DNA from: Alistipes sp.
GTDB lineage: Bacteria; Bacteroidota; Bacteroidia; Bacteroidales; Rikenellaceae
DNA: 64,000 nucleotides
NCBI GenBank assembly: GCA_020026375.1
Contig: JAHHQN010000007.1
Location: forward strand, 21,119 to 85,118
Direction: 5' to 3'
Shown here: positions 24,374 through 33,731 of the stretch, piece by piece
Layout of the letters: each line of letters starts with the position of its first letter
How positions within the stretch are numbered: position 1 is the stretch's first letter
Program-made: the position numbers and the translations under genes
Notes under the pieces: model-generated
The model's database searches: none
The model's input: the letters and a program-made list of their open reading frames with translations, nothing else
Told to the model about the DNA's origin: nothing

Positions 24374-27300
24374 ATGAGACTGATCAAACTGACCATTCAT
24401 AACATAACATCTATCGAAGACGCGGTCATCGATTTCGAGAACGGACCTTTGGCCGATGATTCTCTGTTTTTGATGACTGGAATAACGGGTTCGGGCAAGT
24501 CCTCGATTCTCGATGCCATCTGTCTGGCGCTCTACTGCACGACACCGCGCATGAAGGAGAGCAAGAGCGAGAAGTATGTCGACGAAAATGAGACGTTCAA
24601 TGCCGGAAAGGAGAGCGGCTCGACGGTAGACAGTACCGATGTACGCATGTATATGCGACGTGGGGCCGAGGAGGCTTTCATCGAGCTGGTTTTCTCCGAC
24701 AAGGACGATCGGGTGCTGACCTCGCGTTGGAGCTGCTGCCGTGCGAAAAGGGCTCCATACCGCATCAAGGACTATACGATAGAGCTGACCGGAGCCGACG
24801 GTGAGTTGCTGGCCAAGGGTAAGCGTGAGTTTGCCGAGATGATTATCGAGCGGCTGGGCATGACCTTCGAGCAGTTCTGCCGTACCACGATGTTGGCGCA
24901 AGGCGAGTTTACGAAGTTTCTGAAATCGACCGTCGACGAGAAGTCCGCGATTCTGGAGAAGGTGACCGGCACGGAGATATACACACGGATTGGTGCCGAA
25001 ATCAGCCGTACCTATTCCGAAAAGAAGAGGGTAGTGAGCGACTTGGAGTTGCAGATGGGGGCGATTACGTTGCTCGACGAGGCGGCGAAGACGGCCATCG
25101 GCAATGAAATACACCGCCTGCAGTCGCTCTCCGAAGAGTTGTCGAAGCGGAAGACCCGACTGTCGGAACAACACAAATGGTTGGTGGACCGACGGGAGTG
25201 CGAACGGAGGCTCGCAGAATACACCTCGCGGTTGGCACAACTCCGCAACAGGGAACAGTCGGAGGAGTATGTGGCCGAGCGGCGTCTTGTCGAGGATTGG
25301 GACAAGTGTGCGGTGCGCGAATCGTGGTTGCGCAAAGAGAGTCTGTCGGCGGATTTGCAACGTCTGGAACAGCAGGACGCGATGCTCAGACAACGATACG
25401 CGGAGCTGCTGCGCGGCATTCGCGGTGAGGAGCAAAAGTATGCGGAACTGGTCGCCCGCCGAGATGCCTGTCGGACCTATCTTGAGGAAAGGAGCGGCTA
25501 TGCAGACATGTTCCGTCAGATGGATTCCATAATGATGTTGTTCCATCAGACGGACTCCGCACACCGACAGGCGGAAGATAACCGTCTCCGCTGGCAGCAG
25601 GCAATGGAGCGAATCCGTGTGGAGGAGCAGGAAATCGGCGGGCAGGTCCTTCAGCGGGAGGAGTTGCAGCAGCTCGATGCGAAGAACAGGGAAGAGTTGC
25701 AGCAGGCGCAGGACGAATTGCGCAAATACGACTTGAAGGCTCTCCAGGCCCGTCAGACGGCAATACGGCATGAGATTACCGCCTTACAGGAGTTGGTGGA
25801 GCTGCACGCAAAATATATGGTGGCCGCGGAGCAACTGGACAAGGTCACGGCGGAGCATCGTGCAGCCCGGGAAGGGGTGGCGGCCGGCGAAAAGCAGTTG
25901 GCGAAGTTGGAGGCGCTTTACATGGCAAGCGAGGAGGAATTCCGCACGCTGGAGCAGGCTGTCGAGCGGCAGAAACTCATGTGTGACGATGTGATGAAGA
26001 CCTTGCGCAGCCAGCTGAAAGCGGGAGACACCTGTCCGTTGTGTGGTCAGCAAGTGACGGAAGTGTTGTGTTGTGGCGAGGCGTTTGAGTCGGTGCTTGC
26101 CCCGATGAAACAACATTTGGAGTCGCAACGCCGGAAACGTGACCAGACTTATCGTGACTGTTCGGACAAAAGAGCCGAGCTGGTGATGGGGCGGCGCGAT
26201 GTGGCGCGACTCGACGACAAGAGGCTTATGGCCGAGAAGGAGTTGCAGGCGGCTTCAGTCCGATACGAGGAATGTCCGGCCGGAGCTCCATATCGCGGTC
26301 GGAAGAATGTGGAGCAGCTGGTCGGGGAGGATATAAAGACGCTGGAACAGACCATGTTGCAGCTCAATGCACAGATTCAGCAGGTGGGCGAGTGTCAGGA
26401 TAATGTTGTGAAGTGCAACAAACAGTGTACGGTGTCGCTTGCTCGACTCGAAAAGGCCGACAAAGAGATACGTGCTGCGGAGACACGGATTGCTGAATAT
26501 AAAACCAATGCCGAGAAATTCAAGGCCAACATTGCTGTCCATGAAGAGACGGTAAAACAGAACCTGAAGCGTCTGGATACGATGATTTCCGTTCCGCAAT
26601 GGCAGGCGATGTATCATCGGTCGTCCGAAGCCTTTTGTCGTGACCTGCAAAGACAGACCGATGAATTTGCTGCAAAGACCGAAATGCTGGCCGCCTTGTC
26701 AGAGAAGATGCGTCTGGAAGAGGTACGTCAGGAAGGGTTGCGCTCGCGCGTGACCTACATTTGTGAAAAGAAACCCTCATGGGTGGAAATCGTGATTTCG
26801 GAGGCGGTATCGCTGCCCGACATAGCATCGTCGGCACATCGTCTGAGTGATGCCGTGACCGACCATGTGAGCCATGTGGAGACTCGGCGATGTGAATTGT
26901 CCGTTGAGGAGTCCCGAATTGGCACATACCTGCAACAGAGTGATGCCGTGTCGGAGGAGCGGATTGCACAGTTGGCCGCCATAAGTCCCGAAACCGTGAA
27001 TCGGGTGAAGAATGCCCACACGGCCTACCTCGAGCAACTGACGGCATTGAAGGCCAACGAAGAGGCCGTGAGAAAGGATTTGGAGCATTTGGAACAGGAC
27101 AAGCCCCAGTTTGAAGAGGGAATGAATGACCTTGAGACGCTCGCCTGTCATCTCACGGCATTGGAACAGGAACAGTCGGAGGTGGCACGTGCCATCGGCG
27201 GCGAGCAGAACAAGCTTGACAGGGACGCGGAGGAGAACCTGCGCCATCAGGCTGTGGCCGACAAGGTGTCGAAAGCCAAGGCCGAGCGTGAGAAGTGGTA

Positions 27301-27808
27301 TGAGTTGAATACACTGTTTGGAGTGGGCGAGGGCAAGAACTTCAGAATCATTGCGCAAAGCTACATCTTGAAGGAGTTGATACGCAGTGCCAACCGATAT
27401 CTGACCACGCTGACTTCACGTTATGAACTGGTGTGTCAGTCGGGTTTGCTGGTTATCCTCCTCAAGGACAACGATGCCGGAGGAGTGGTACGTCCGGTGA
27501 CCACCATTTCGGGCGGCGAGAGTTTCCTGGTGTCGCTCTCCCTGGCTTTGGGACTCTCGGCCTTGGGAAGCAGCAATGTGGCGATGGACATCCTCTTTAT
27601 CGACGAGGGCTTCGGTACGTTGGATAGCACACACCTCAACACGGTGATGGACACTCTCGAGAAGCTTCACCTTATGGGCGGTCGCAAGGTGGGCGTCATC
27701 AGTCATGTGGAGAGCCTCAAGGAGCGGTTGACCACCCAGATACGGCTTGTGCGTGAGAATACGACCAAGAGCAGAGTGGAGGTGGTAAGCACCCTCGGCA
27801 AGGAATAA
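24374..27808 (+). CDS. sbcC: Exonuclease SbcCD subunit C (Rad50-like ATPase)
   Basis: 1144 residues. SMC-like ATPase that gates DNA access to SbcD. Walker A is GITGSGKSS at about 36-44. Two long coiled-coil arms flank the zinc hook CPLC (Cys554 and Cys557), the ABC signature is ISGGES near 1045, and Walker B is DILFIDEGFG near 1072 with the D-loop TLDST. Length and order are normal, and the gene is intact. Transcription ends at the hairpin at 27814-27842. Confidence 0.96.
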   Translation: MRLIKLTIHNITSIEDAVIDFENGPLADDSLFLMTGITGSGKSSILDAICLALYCTTPRMKESKSEKYVDENETFNAGKESGSTVDSTDVRMYMRRGAEEAFIELVFSDKDDRVLTSRWSCCRAKRAPYRIKDYTIELTGADGELLAKGKREFAEMIIERLGMTFEQFCRTTMLAQGEFTKFLKSTVDEKSAILEKVTGTEIYTRIGAEISRTYSEKKRVVSDLELQMGAITLLDEAAKTAIGNEIHRLQSLSEELSKRKTRLSEQHKWLVDRRECERRLAEYTSRLAQLRNREQSEEYVAERRLVEDWDKCAVRESWLRKESLSADLQRLEQQDAMLRQRYAELLRGIRGEEQKYAELVARRDACRTYLEERSGYADMFRQMDSIMMLFHQTDSAHRQAEDNRLRWQQAMERIRVEEQEIGGQVLQREELQQLDAKNREELQQAQDELRKYDLKALQARQTAIRHEITALQELVELHAKYMVAAEQLDKVTAEHRAAREGVAAGEKQLAKLEALYMASEEEFRTLEQAVERQKLMCDDVMKTLRSQLKAGDTCPLCGQQVTEVLCCGEAFESVLAPMKQHLESQRRKRDQTYRDCSDKRAELVMGRRDVARLDDKRLMAEKELQAASVRYEECPAGAPYRGRKNVEQLVGEDIKTLEQTMLQLNAQIQQVGECQDNVVKCNKQCTVSLARLEKADKEIRAAETRIAEYKTNAEKFKANIAVHEETVKQNLKRLDTMISVPQWQAMYHRSSEAFCRDLQRQTDEFAAKTEMLAALSEKMRLEEVRQEGLRSRVTYICEKKPSWVEIVISEAVSLPDIASSAHRLSDAVTDHVSHVETRRCELSVEESRIGTYLQQSDAVSEERIAQLAAISPETVNRVKNAHTAYLEQLTALKANEEAVRKDLEHLEQDKPQFEEGMNDLETLACHLTALEQEQSEVARAIGGEQNKLDRDAEENLRHQAVADKVSKAKAEREKWYELNTLFGVGEGKNFRIIAQSYILKELIRSANRYLTTLTSRYELVCQSGLLVILLKDNDAGGVVRPVTTISGGESFLVSLSLALGLSALGSSNVAMDILFIDEGFGTLDSTHLNTVMDTLEKLHLMGGRKVGVISHVESLKERLTTQIRLVRENTTKSRVEVVSTLGKE

Positions 27809-27813
27809 ATTAA

Positions 27814-27843
27814 AAAATCCGCCGGAGAACCCGGCGGATTTTT
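27814..27843 (+). terminator. Terminator after sbcC
   Basis: A 12-bp stem (27814-27825 with 27831-27842), AGAAC loop and T5 run, 5 bp after the sbcC stop. Confidence 0.93.
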
Positions 27844-28018
27844 CACACACAAACATTAACAATACAAACAATGAATGGCTGAATAAAATCATTGTTATTT
27901 TCTGATGCAAAGATGACCGAAAAAATAATTTTGGGCAATCACCATTTGCAGGTATTTTGGAAAGCGGAGAAGGCGTGAAAAAAATGCGGCGATGAACGGA
28001 ATTATGCCGTTTAATTGT

Positions 28019-28048
28019 TTTGATATTAAATTTTCTGCACTATCTTTG
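28019..28048 (+). promoter_or_regulatory. rho promoter
   Basis: TTTG (28019-28022) and TATCTTTG (28041-28048) with an 18-bp spacer fit the Bacteroidetes consensus. The box sits only 2 bp before an ATG at 28051, so that ATG cannot be the rho start. The leader before 28108 is about 50 nt. The remaining gap from 27844 shows nothing I can name. Confidence 0.85.
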
Positions 28049-28107
28049 CGATGATATTCCAGCAATCGGACGTCCGTCCGATAACTAAATCTCAATTTGA
28101 TAATAAT

Positions 28108-29880
28108 ATGCAAGACCTGAAAGCGCTCGAAGACAAGAAACTGGTTGAGTTGCGGACGATAGCCAAAACTTTTGGTATCCGTAATACGACAATCATGAAA
28201 AAGAGCGAAATAATAGAGAAAATTGTCAGTCTTGCCCAGTCGGGTGAAATAAAAGACAATGCTGCACCTGTTGAGGCGGTGAATCCCGTGGCCGCAGGTG
28301 TGGAGGAGAAGCCCAGAACCCCGCGGGGAAGAAGACCCCGTGTCGAGAAAGCGGTTAGAAATGAGAAGCCGGCAACTGCGGAGACCCTTGTTCAGGAGTC
28401 CTCTTCGCAGGAGGATAATGCAGCAGATAAGACTCCTCGCAAGCGTATGAAGTTGCGAGAGGAGAAATCGCGCAGAGAAGAGGGTGGCGATGCAGCATCG
28501 AACAAGCATGCGCGCACGAGAAAGACCCGTTATGTGAAGAACGATGCACAGGAAAAGCCTGCGGCAGCGGAGGAGAGTCACAATACTTCGGTATCGGATA
28601 GCGACGAAACACCGGTGGTTGAGACTCCGTCGAAGTTCCGTCATCACAAAAACTATACACCCGATGCTGTTCCTGCAATGGAAAATGCCGAGCCTGTAGT
28701 GGAGGAGATGGAACAACCTGCTGTGGCGGAAGAAGAGGAGGAGGTAATCACCAAGGACGATTTCGCCGGTGAGATTGTCGGCGAAGGCGTGTTGGAGATT
28801 ATGCCCGACGGCTACGGATTCCTTCGTTCGGCCGACTACAACTACCTCAATTCTCCCGATGATATATATGTATCCCCCTCGCAAATCAAGCTCTTTGGTC
28901 TGAAGTCGGGTGATACGGTCAACGGAGCCATTCGTCCCCCGAAGGAGGGCGAGAAGTATTTCCCGCTGGTGCGTGTCAACGAAATCAACGGACTGGCTCC
29001 CGAATATATCCGCGACCGCGTGCAGTTCGAGTACATGACCCCGCTGTTCCCCAGCGAGAAGTTCTGTCTGACGGGCAACGGCCATAACAACCTCTCGAAC
29101 CGTATCGTGGATTTGTTCTCACCCATCGGCAAGGGACAGCGTGCACTGATTGTGGCGCAGCCCAAGACCGGTAAGACCATGTTGTTGCAGTCGATTGCCA
29201 ATGCCATTGCCGACAATCACCCCGAGGTCTATATGATTGTGCTGCTCATCGATGAGCGTCCGGAGGAGGTGACCGAAATGGCACGCAACGTGAAGGCCGA
29301 GGTGGTGGCTTCGACCTTCGACGAGCAGGCTTCACGCCATGTGAAGGTGGCCGAAATGGTGTTGGACAAGGCCAAGCGTATGGTGGAGTGTGGCCACGAT
29401 GTGGTGATTTTCCTCGATTCGATTACCCGTTTGGCGCGTGCCTACAACTCTGTGCAGCCGGCTTCGGGCAAGGTGCTGTCGGGTGGTGTTGATGCCAACG
29501 CACTCCACAAGCCCAAGCGTTTCTTCGGTGCTGCGCGCAATACCGAGGAGAAAGGTTCGCTGACCATCATCGCCACGGCACTCATCGACACGGGTTCGAA
29601 GATGGACGAGGTGATTTTCGAGGAGTTCAAGGGTACGGGCAACATGGAGTTGCAGCTGGACCGCAAACTGGCCAACAAACGCATCTATCCGGCGGTCGAT
29701 GTCATCGCGTCGGGTACACGCCGTGAGGATTTGCTCCTCTCGCGCGAGGTGATGAGCCGTACATGGGTCTTGAGAAAATATCTGTCCGACATGACGCCTG
29801 TTGAGGCGATGGAGTTCCTGCAGAAGCAGATGAACCTGACGGAGAACAATGAAGAGTTCTTGGCGACAATGAACCAATAG
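28108..29880 (+). CDS. rho: Transcription termination factor Rho with a long disordered insert
   Basis: 590 residues from the ATG at 28108 (MQDLKALEDKKLVELRTIAK). Hexameric RNA helicase that ends transcription. The Rho_N helices are residues 1-50. About 50-215 is a low-complexity, charged, Lys/Arg/Glu/Pro/Ala-rich insert. The cold-shock RNA-binding domain (EGVLEIMPDGYGFLRS) is about 221-300. The ATPase has Walker A AQPKTGKTML near 350 and Walker B VVIFLDSITRL near 435. Inserts of this kind are known in Bacteroidetes Rho; the one in Bacteroides thetaiotaomicron is reported to drive condensate formation. An S1/P1 nuclease gene follows after 31 bp. Confidence 0.95.
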   Translation: MQDLKALEDKKLVELRTIAKTFGIRNTTIMKKSEIIEKIVSLAQSGEIKDNAAPVEAVNPVAAGVEEKPRTPRGRRPRVEKAVRNEKPATAETLVQESSSQEDNAADKTPRKRMKLREEKSRREEGGDAASNKHARTRKTRYVKNDAQEKPAAAEESHNTSVSDSDETPVVETPSKFRHHKNYTPDAVPAMENAEPVVEEMEQPAVAEEEEEVITKDDFAGEIVGEGVLEIMPDGYGFLRSADYNYLNSPDDIYVSPSQIKLFGLKSGDTVNGAIRPPKEGEKYFPLVRVNEINGLAPEYIRDRVQFEYMTPLFPSEKFCLTGNGHNNLSNRIVDLFSPIGKGQRALIVAQPKTGKTMLLQSIANAIADNHPEVYMIVLLIDERPEEVTEMARNVKAEVVASTFDEQASRHVKVAEMVLDKAKRMVECGHDVVIFLDSITRLARAYNSVQPASGKVLSGGVDANALHKPKRFFGAARNTEEKGSLTIIATALIDTGSKMDEVIFEEFKGTGNMELQLDRKLANKRIYPAVDVIASGTRREDLLLSREVMSRTWVLRKYLSDMTPVEAMEFLQKQMNLTENNEEFLATMNQ

Positions 29881-29911
29881 TCCAATATTACAACTTAACA
29901 AACAGAAGAAA

Positions 29912-30682
29912 ATGAAGAAGTTATTGATGTTGATGGCCTGTCTGTCGATGGTCAACGGCGCATTTGCGTGGGGACAGAAAGGTCACGATGTGACAGCCTA
30001 CATCGCCGAGTGTCATTTGACCAAGAAGGCTGCGGACAAGGTTACCGAAGTGCTGGAGGGCCATTCGCCCGTCTACTATGCCAACTGGATGGATTCGGCC
30101 AGCCATACTCCCGAATTTGCCTACACCAAGACATGGCACTATTTCAATATTGACGAGGGTTTCACCTATGAGAATATGGAGCGCAACCCCAAGGGTGATG
30201 TGGTCAAGGCCGTGAAGGAGTTGTACGCCAATCTCAAGAGCGGCAAGCTCTCGAAAGAGGAGGAGAATATCCAGCTCAAGTTCCTGATTCACCTGGTGGG
30301 TGACATGCACTGCCCGATGCACGCCGGCAGAAAGAGCGATAGAGGCGGTAACATGCGCCCTGTGAAGATGTTCTCGAAGAACACCAATCTCCATTCGGTG
30401 TGGGATACCGACCTTCCGGAGTCGGTCCACAAGTGGAGCTACACCGAGTGGCAGCAGCAGATTGACCGCGCAAGCAAGAGCGAGGAGAAAGCGATTGTGG
30501 CCGGTACTCCCGATGACTGGATGCAGGAGACCCACGCCGTATGTGAGGAAATCTACGGTTTCTCGCCGGAGGGCAAACGCATCTCCTACGACTATCTGGA
30601 CAAGTATCGTCCCGTGGTGGAGAAGCAGTTCCTCAGAGCTGGCCTTCGTCTGGCAAAGCTGCTCAACGATATTTACAACTAA
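29912..30682 (+). CDS. Secreted S1/P1-type zinc nuclease
   Basis: 256 residues. Signal peptide cleaved after GAFA, leaving Trp20 as the mature N-terminus, which in this family binds zinc through its amino group. All zinc ligands are visible at family spacing: Trp20, His25, Asp61, His76, His127, Asp131, His137, His161 and Asp165. The family cuts single-stranded DNA and RNA and removes 3' phosphates. It probably acts in the periplasm in nucleic acid scavenging. It follows rho after 31 bp and could be cotranscribed, but the two functions are not obviously linked. Confidence 0.92.
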   Translation: MKKLLMLMACLSMVNGAFAWGQKGHDVTAYIAECHLTKKAADKVTEVLEGHSPVYYANWMDSASHTPEFAYTKTWHYFNIDEGFTYENMERNPKGDVVKAVKELYANLKSGKLSKEEENIQLKFLIHLVGDMHCPMHAGRKSDRGGNMRPVKMFSKNTNLHSVWDTDLPESVHKWSYTEWQQQIDRASKSEEKAIVAGTPDDWMQETHAVCEEIYGFSPEGKRISYDYLDKYRPVVEKQFLRAGLRLAKLLNDIYN

Positions 30683-30706
30683 TCGGGCGCTTGTCCCCGA
30701 TGTTTC

Positions 30707-30760
30707 AAAAAGACCGGAATCGCCGATTTGTTGGTATTTCCGGCCTTTTTGTTTTTTTAT
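30707..30760 (+). terminator. Probable terminator after the nuclease gene
   Basis: AAGACCGGAA pairs, with one mismatch, with TTCCGGCCTT across a long loop, followed by T5-G-T7. It lies about 30 bp after the stop. Confidence 0.65.
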
Positions 30761-30796
30761 TGCAGGGCTACTCTTTTGAGAGAGGGATATATTTTT

Positions 30797-30804
30797 TATC
30801 TTTG
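30797..30804 (+). promoter_or_regulatory. -7 box of the acyltransferase gene
   Basis: TATCTTTG, perfect consensus, lies 21 bp before the chosen start at 30826. Confidence 0.85.
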
Positions 30805-30825
30805 CCGACAATAAAAATGCGTATA

Positions 30826-31752
30826 ATGAAAATACTCTATTATATTTTATTCTCATTCTGGTATTTATTGTCGCTGCTGCCTTTCTGGCTGCTCTATTTC
30901 ATCTCCGACGGCATCTACTATCTGCTCTATTATGTTATCCGCTATCGCAGGGCCATTGTGCGTAAGAATCTGGTGTCGTCATTCCCCGAAAAAAGCATCG
31001 ACGAGATTATTGCAATCGAGAAGGAGTTTTATTCGTTTTTCTGTGATTTGGTCGTCGAGACGGTCAAGATGTTTTCCATCGGCAAGAAGAACATGGCGCG
31101 CCGCATGAAGTTCGAGAATGTCGACGAAATCCACAAGGCCTTCGATTCGGGTCGTCCCTGCACACTCTATCTGGGACACTACTGCAACTGGGAGTGGATC
31201 AGTTCGCTGCCCATGCACCTCGATCTGGTCAATGGCGGACAGATATATCACCCGTTGGAAAACAAGGTTTTCGACCGCCTGCTGCTCTATTCGCGCGGTC
31301 GTTTCAATTCACAGTCGGTGAGCATGAAGGAGACCTATTCCACCATTCTCGAGTGGCAGAAGAACAGTCCGCGCAATGTCATGGGATACATTTCCGACCA
31401 GATACCGCTCTACAACAGCATGCACTATTGGCCGTTCTTCCTCAACCACGACACTCCGGCATTTACGGGTGCGGAGCGCATGTCGCGACTCATCGATGCT
31501 GCATGTTTCTATGTCGACATCTCTCGTCCGCGCCGAGGTTACTATGTGGCGCGTTTCGTCAAACTGACCGATTCGGCCAAGAGTCTGAAGAAGTTTGAAC
31601 TCACGGAGATGTATTTCCGTGCGCTGGAGAACTCCATCAAACGCAATCCTCCCTATTGGCTGTGGTCTCACAACCGCTGGAAGCGTACACGTGCCGACTT
31701 CGAGAGGTACTACTCCGAGGAGGAAAGAAACAGAATATTGAGCAAATTATAA
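30826..31752 (+). CDS. Lipid A biosynthesis (HtrB/LpxL-type) acyltransferase
   Basis: 308 residues from the ATG at 30826 (MKILYYILFSFWYLLSLLPF); an ATG at 30817 in frame is also possible. The open frame extends upstream through the promoter, which rules out earlier starts. An N-terminal membrane helix is followed by the acyltransferase domain with the HxxxxE motif in GHYCNWEW, as in LpxL/LpxM enzymes that add secondary acyl chains to lipid A at the inner membrane. Later blocks are YHPLENKVFDRLL and MGYISDQIPLYNSMHYWPFF. It is a single-gene unit with its own promoter and terminator. Confidence 0.9.
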   Translation: MKILYYILFSFWYLLSLLPFWLLYFISDGIYYLLYYVIRYRRAIVRKNLVSSFPEKSIDEIIAIEKEFYSFFCDLVVETVKMFSIGKKNMARRMKFENVDEIHKAFDSGRPCTLYLGHYCNWEWISSLPMHLDLVNGGQIYHPLENKVFDRLLLYSRGRFNSQSVSMKETYSTILEWQKNSPRNVMGYISDQIPLYNSMHYWPFFLNHDTPAFTGAERMSRLIDAACFYVDISRPRRGYYVARFVKLTDSAKSLKKFELTEMYFRALENSIKRNPPYWLWSHNRWKRTRADFERYYSEEERNRILSKL

Positions 31753-31768
31753 ATCAGCGGCATAGCAT

Positions 31769-31799
31769 GGCCGGACCTTGCGGGGTCCGGCCTTTTTTG
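31769..31799 (+). terminator. Terminator after the acyltransferase gene
   Basis: GGCCGGACC (31769-31777) pairs with GGTCCGGCC (31784-31792), 6-base loop, followed by T6. Confidence 0.93.
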
Positions 31800-31908
31800 T
31801 GGCGACAGGTGACGGGGAGCGGAAAACGGAATGGGAAAAATCGGACTTCAAATGAGGTGTGACACGACATTTTTACAAGGAATTGAACTCTTTTACCGAA
31901 AAAATATG

Positions 31909-31916
31909 TAACTTTG
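31909..31916 (+). promoter_or_regulatory. -7 box of the MFS-barrel-phoH-pepD-lipid kinase unit
   Basis: TAACTTTG fits TAnnTTTG and lies 18 bp before the ATG at 31935. A TTG at 31883 is a possible -33 element, although its 23-bp spacing is long. Confidence 0.7.
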
Positions 31917-31934
31917 ACTGTTATATATAATATT

Positions 31935-33116
31935 ATGGTTACACAAAAAGTCAATAAGCAGTTGTTGATACCTGCTTTGTTCGGATTCTTTATTATGGGA
32001 TTCTGCGATATCGTTGCCCCCATTACGGGCAGTGTCATCGTCAACGAATTTCCCGCAGAGCAGGGAGGAGCCGTCTTCTTCCTGCCTACAATGGTGTTCT
32101 TTTGGTTTTTGTTCCTTTCGGTTCCCATATCCTCGCTGATGAACCATATCGGACGCAAGTCCACGGCCTTCATCGGTTATGCTCTGACTCTGGCCGGCCT
32201 GTTGTTGCCGTTGGGCATGGGCGATACCCCCTCGCTGGAGTGGTATTACGTTGCCTTCGGTGTACTGGGTTTGGGTAATACTTTCGTGCAGGTGTCGATG
32301 AATCCCCTGTTGGCGACCATCGTTCCGGCTGAGAAGATGACCAGCTATCTGACCATCGGTCAGGTATTCCGCAATACGGCCCTCATGCTGGTGGGACCGC
32401 TTGTTACCTGCGCCGTGTATCTGTGGGGCGAGGGTTCTGTGCTGGCATGGCACAATATTCTCTACATCTATGCCGGATTCACCCTCATCGGCGGTCTGCT
32501 GCTGCAATGCGCCCACATGCCCAAGTCGGAGAACAAGGACCGTGCTGCCAGCTTCGCGGACTGCTTCAAGTTGCTGCGCAACAAGGTGGTGCTGATTTCG
32601 GCACTGGGTATCGCCTGTTTCATCGCTGCCGATATCGGTGTGAACTTCGTGGCCGGAAAACTCATCGACACTTCGTCGTCGATTCTCACCTCCACGGGTT
32701 TCTATATCTGCCGAATCATCGGCACACTGATTGGTGCGTGGGTGCTGATGCGCGTTTCCGACGTGAAATACCTGCGCTGGAACATGGCTCTGGCGCTCCT
32801 GTTGTGCGTGGTACTCTTTCTGTGGAGTAATCCCGTAGCGGTTTATGCCGCCATGGGCTTCATGGGCTTCGCCATGTCGTGTGTCTTTGCCACCTTCTAT
32901 GCCGCAGCCACCAAGGCCGAGCCGGAGAAGGCCAATGCCGTGGCCGGATTGATGATTATGGCTATTTCGGGCGGCGGCGTTGCCTGTCCTGCCTGCGGAA
33001 GCATCATCTCGATGTTCGACGACCGGAGTCAGATGGGTCTGTTGTTCGTCATTGTGTGTGTGATGTATATGTTATGGGCTTCATTCAAACTTAAAACAGA
33101 AAATAAAAATGCGTAA
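31935..33116 (+). CDS. MFS transporter (sugar permease, FucP-like)
   Basis: 393 residues with about 12 membrane helices, inner membrane. The start at 31935 is chosen because an upstream in-frame TTG at 31914 lies in the -7 box. The pattern of helices and blocks such as NHIGRKSTAFIGY, GLGNTFVQVSMNPLLA and the closing CPACGSIIS resembles the FucP-like sugar:H+ symporters common in Bacteroidetes. The substrate is not predictable. The next gene overlaps its end by 8 bp. Confidence 0.85.
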   Translation: MVTQKVNKQLLIPALFGFFIMGFCDIVAPITGSVIVNEFPAEQGGAVFFLPTMVFFWFLFLSVPISSLMNHIGRKSTAFIGYALTLAGLLLPLGMGDTPSLEWYYVAFGVLGLGNTFVQVSMNPLLATIVPAEKMTSYLTIGQVFRNTALMLVGPLVTCAVYLWGEGSVLAWHNILYIYAGFTLIGGLLLQCAHMPKSENKDRAASFADCFKLLRNKVVLISALGIACFIAADIGVNFVAGKLIDTSSSILTSTGFYICRIIGTLIGAWVLMRVSDVKYLRWNMALALLLCVVLFLWSNPVAVYAAMGFMGFAMSCVFATFYAAATKAEPEKANAVAGLMIMAISGGGVACPACGSIISMFDDRSQMGLLFVIVCVMYMLWASFKLKTENKNA

Positions 33117-33726
33117 ATTATTTGTAATATTGATGATGCTGGCCGCCACAGGCACAGCTCTTGCACAACGTCACAACGGCGGAGGACATCTCCCGCGTGT
33201 GAGAATCGAGTGGGGTGCCATCGGAGGTATCAATGTCCCCAACTATACCACCAACATGCAGATTGCCGATATCGGTGAGCGCATGGGTTGGCAGGCCGGT
33301 ATCGTGACGGCGGTCAACTTCGGCGCGTTTGCCATCGAGCCGCAGATTCTCTATGTGCGCAACGGTATCAGAATCAACTACTACGGCGAAGAACGCACCA
33401 GTGTGCGACTGCGCTCCAACTCCATTGATGTTCCCGTGCTGGCTTCGCTCCGACTGCTCCGCCCCGTGCGTTTCTATGCCGGTCCGGTGTTCACGGTGAT
33501 GAATGACTGCAAGCAGAAATCGGGTGGCGATCTGCTGGATTTCGGCCGTATCCGTCCGACCATTTCGTTCGCGGCAGGTGTGGGGGTACAGCTGGGCCAC
33601 ATGCTGCTCGACCTGCGATACAACGGTCAGTTCCGTGCAAAGCACGACGTGGTACTGCCCGACGGCAACTATCTGAAGAAACTCCGCTCCTATAATGTAG
33701 CATTCAGTGTAGGTTATTTATTCTAA
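33109..33726 (+). CDS. Small outer-membrane beta-barrel protein (PorT-like family)
   Basis: 205 residues. Signal peptide cleaved after TALA. The remainder alternates amphipathic strands (WGAIGGINVPNY, AFAIEPQILYVRNGI, FYAGPVFTVM, ISFAAGVGVQLGHMLLDLRY) and ends in an aromatic residue (VGYLF), as small 8-stranded outer-membrane barrels do. It overlaps the MFS gene by 8 bp and precedes phoH by 5 bp. The role is unknown. Confidence 0.8.
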   Translation: MRKLFVILMMLAATGTALAQRHNGGGHLPRVRIEWGAIGGINVPNYTTNMQIADIGERMGWQAGIVTAVNFGAFAIEPQILYVRNGIRINYYGEERTSVRLRSNSIDVPVLASLRLLRPVRFYAGPVFTVMNDCKQKSGGDLLDFGRIRPTISFAAGVGVQLGHMLLDLRYNGQFRAKHDVVLPDGNYLKKLRSYNVAFSVGYLF

Positions 33727-33731
33727 ACGAT

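Noticed and set aside
28051..28107. Upstream ATG giving a 19-residue longer Rho
   Set aside because: It sits 2 bp after the -7 box, so it would be at or before the transcript start; the Rho_N domain begins at the ATG at 28108.
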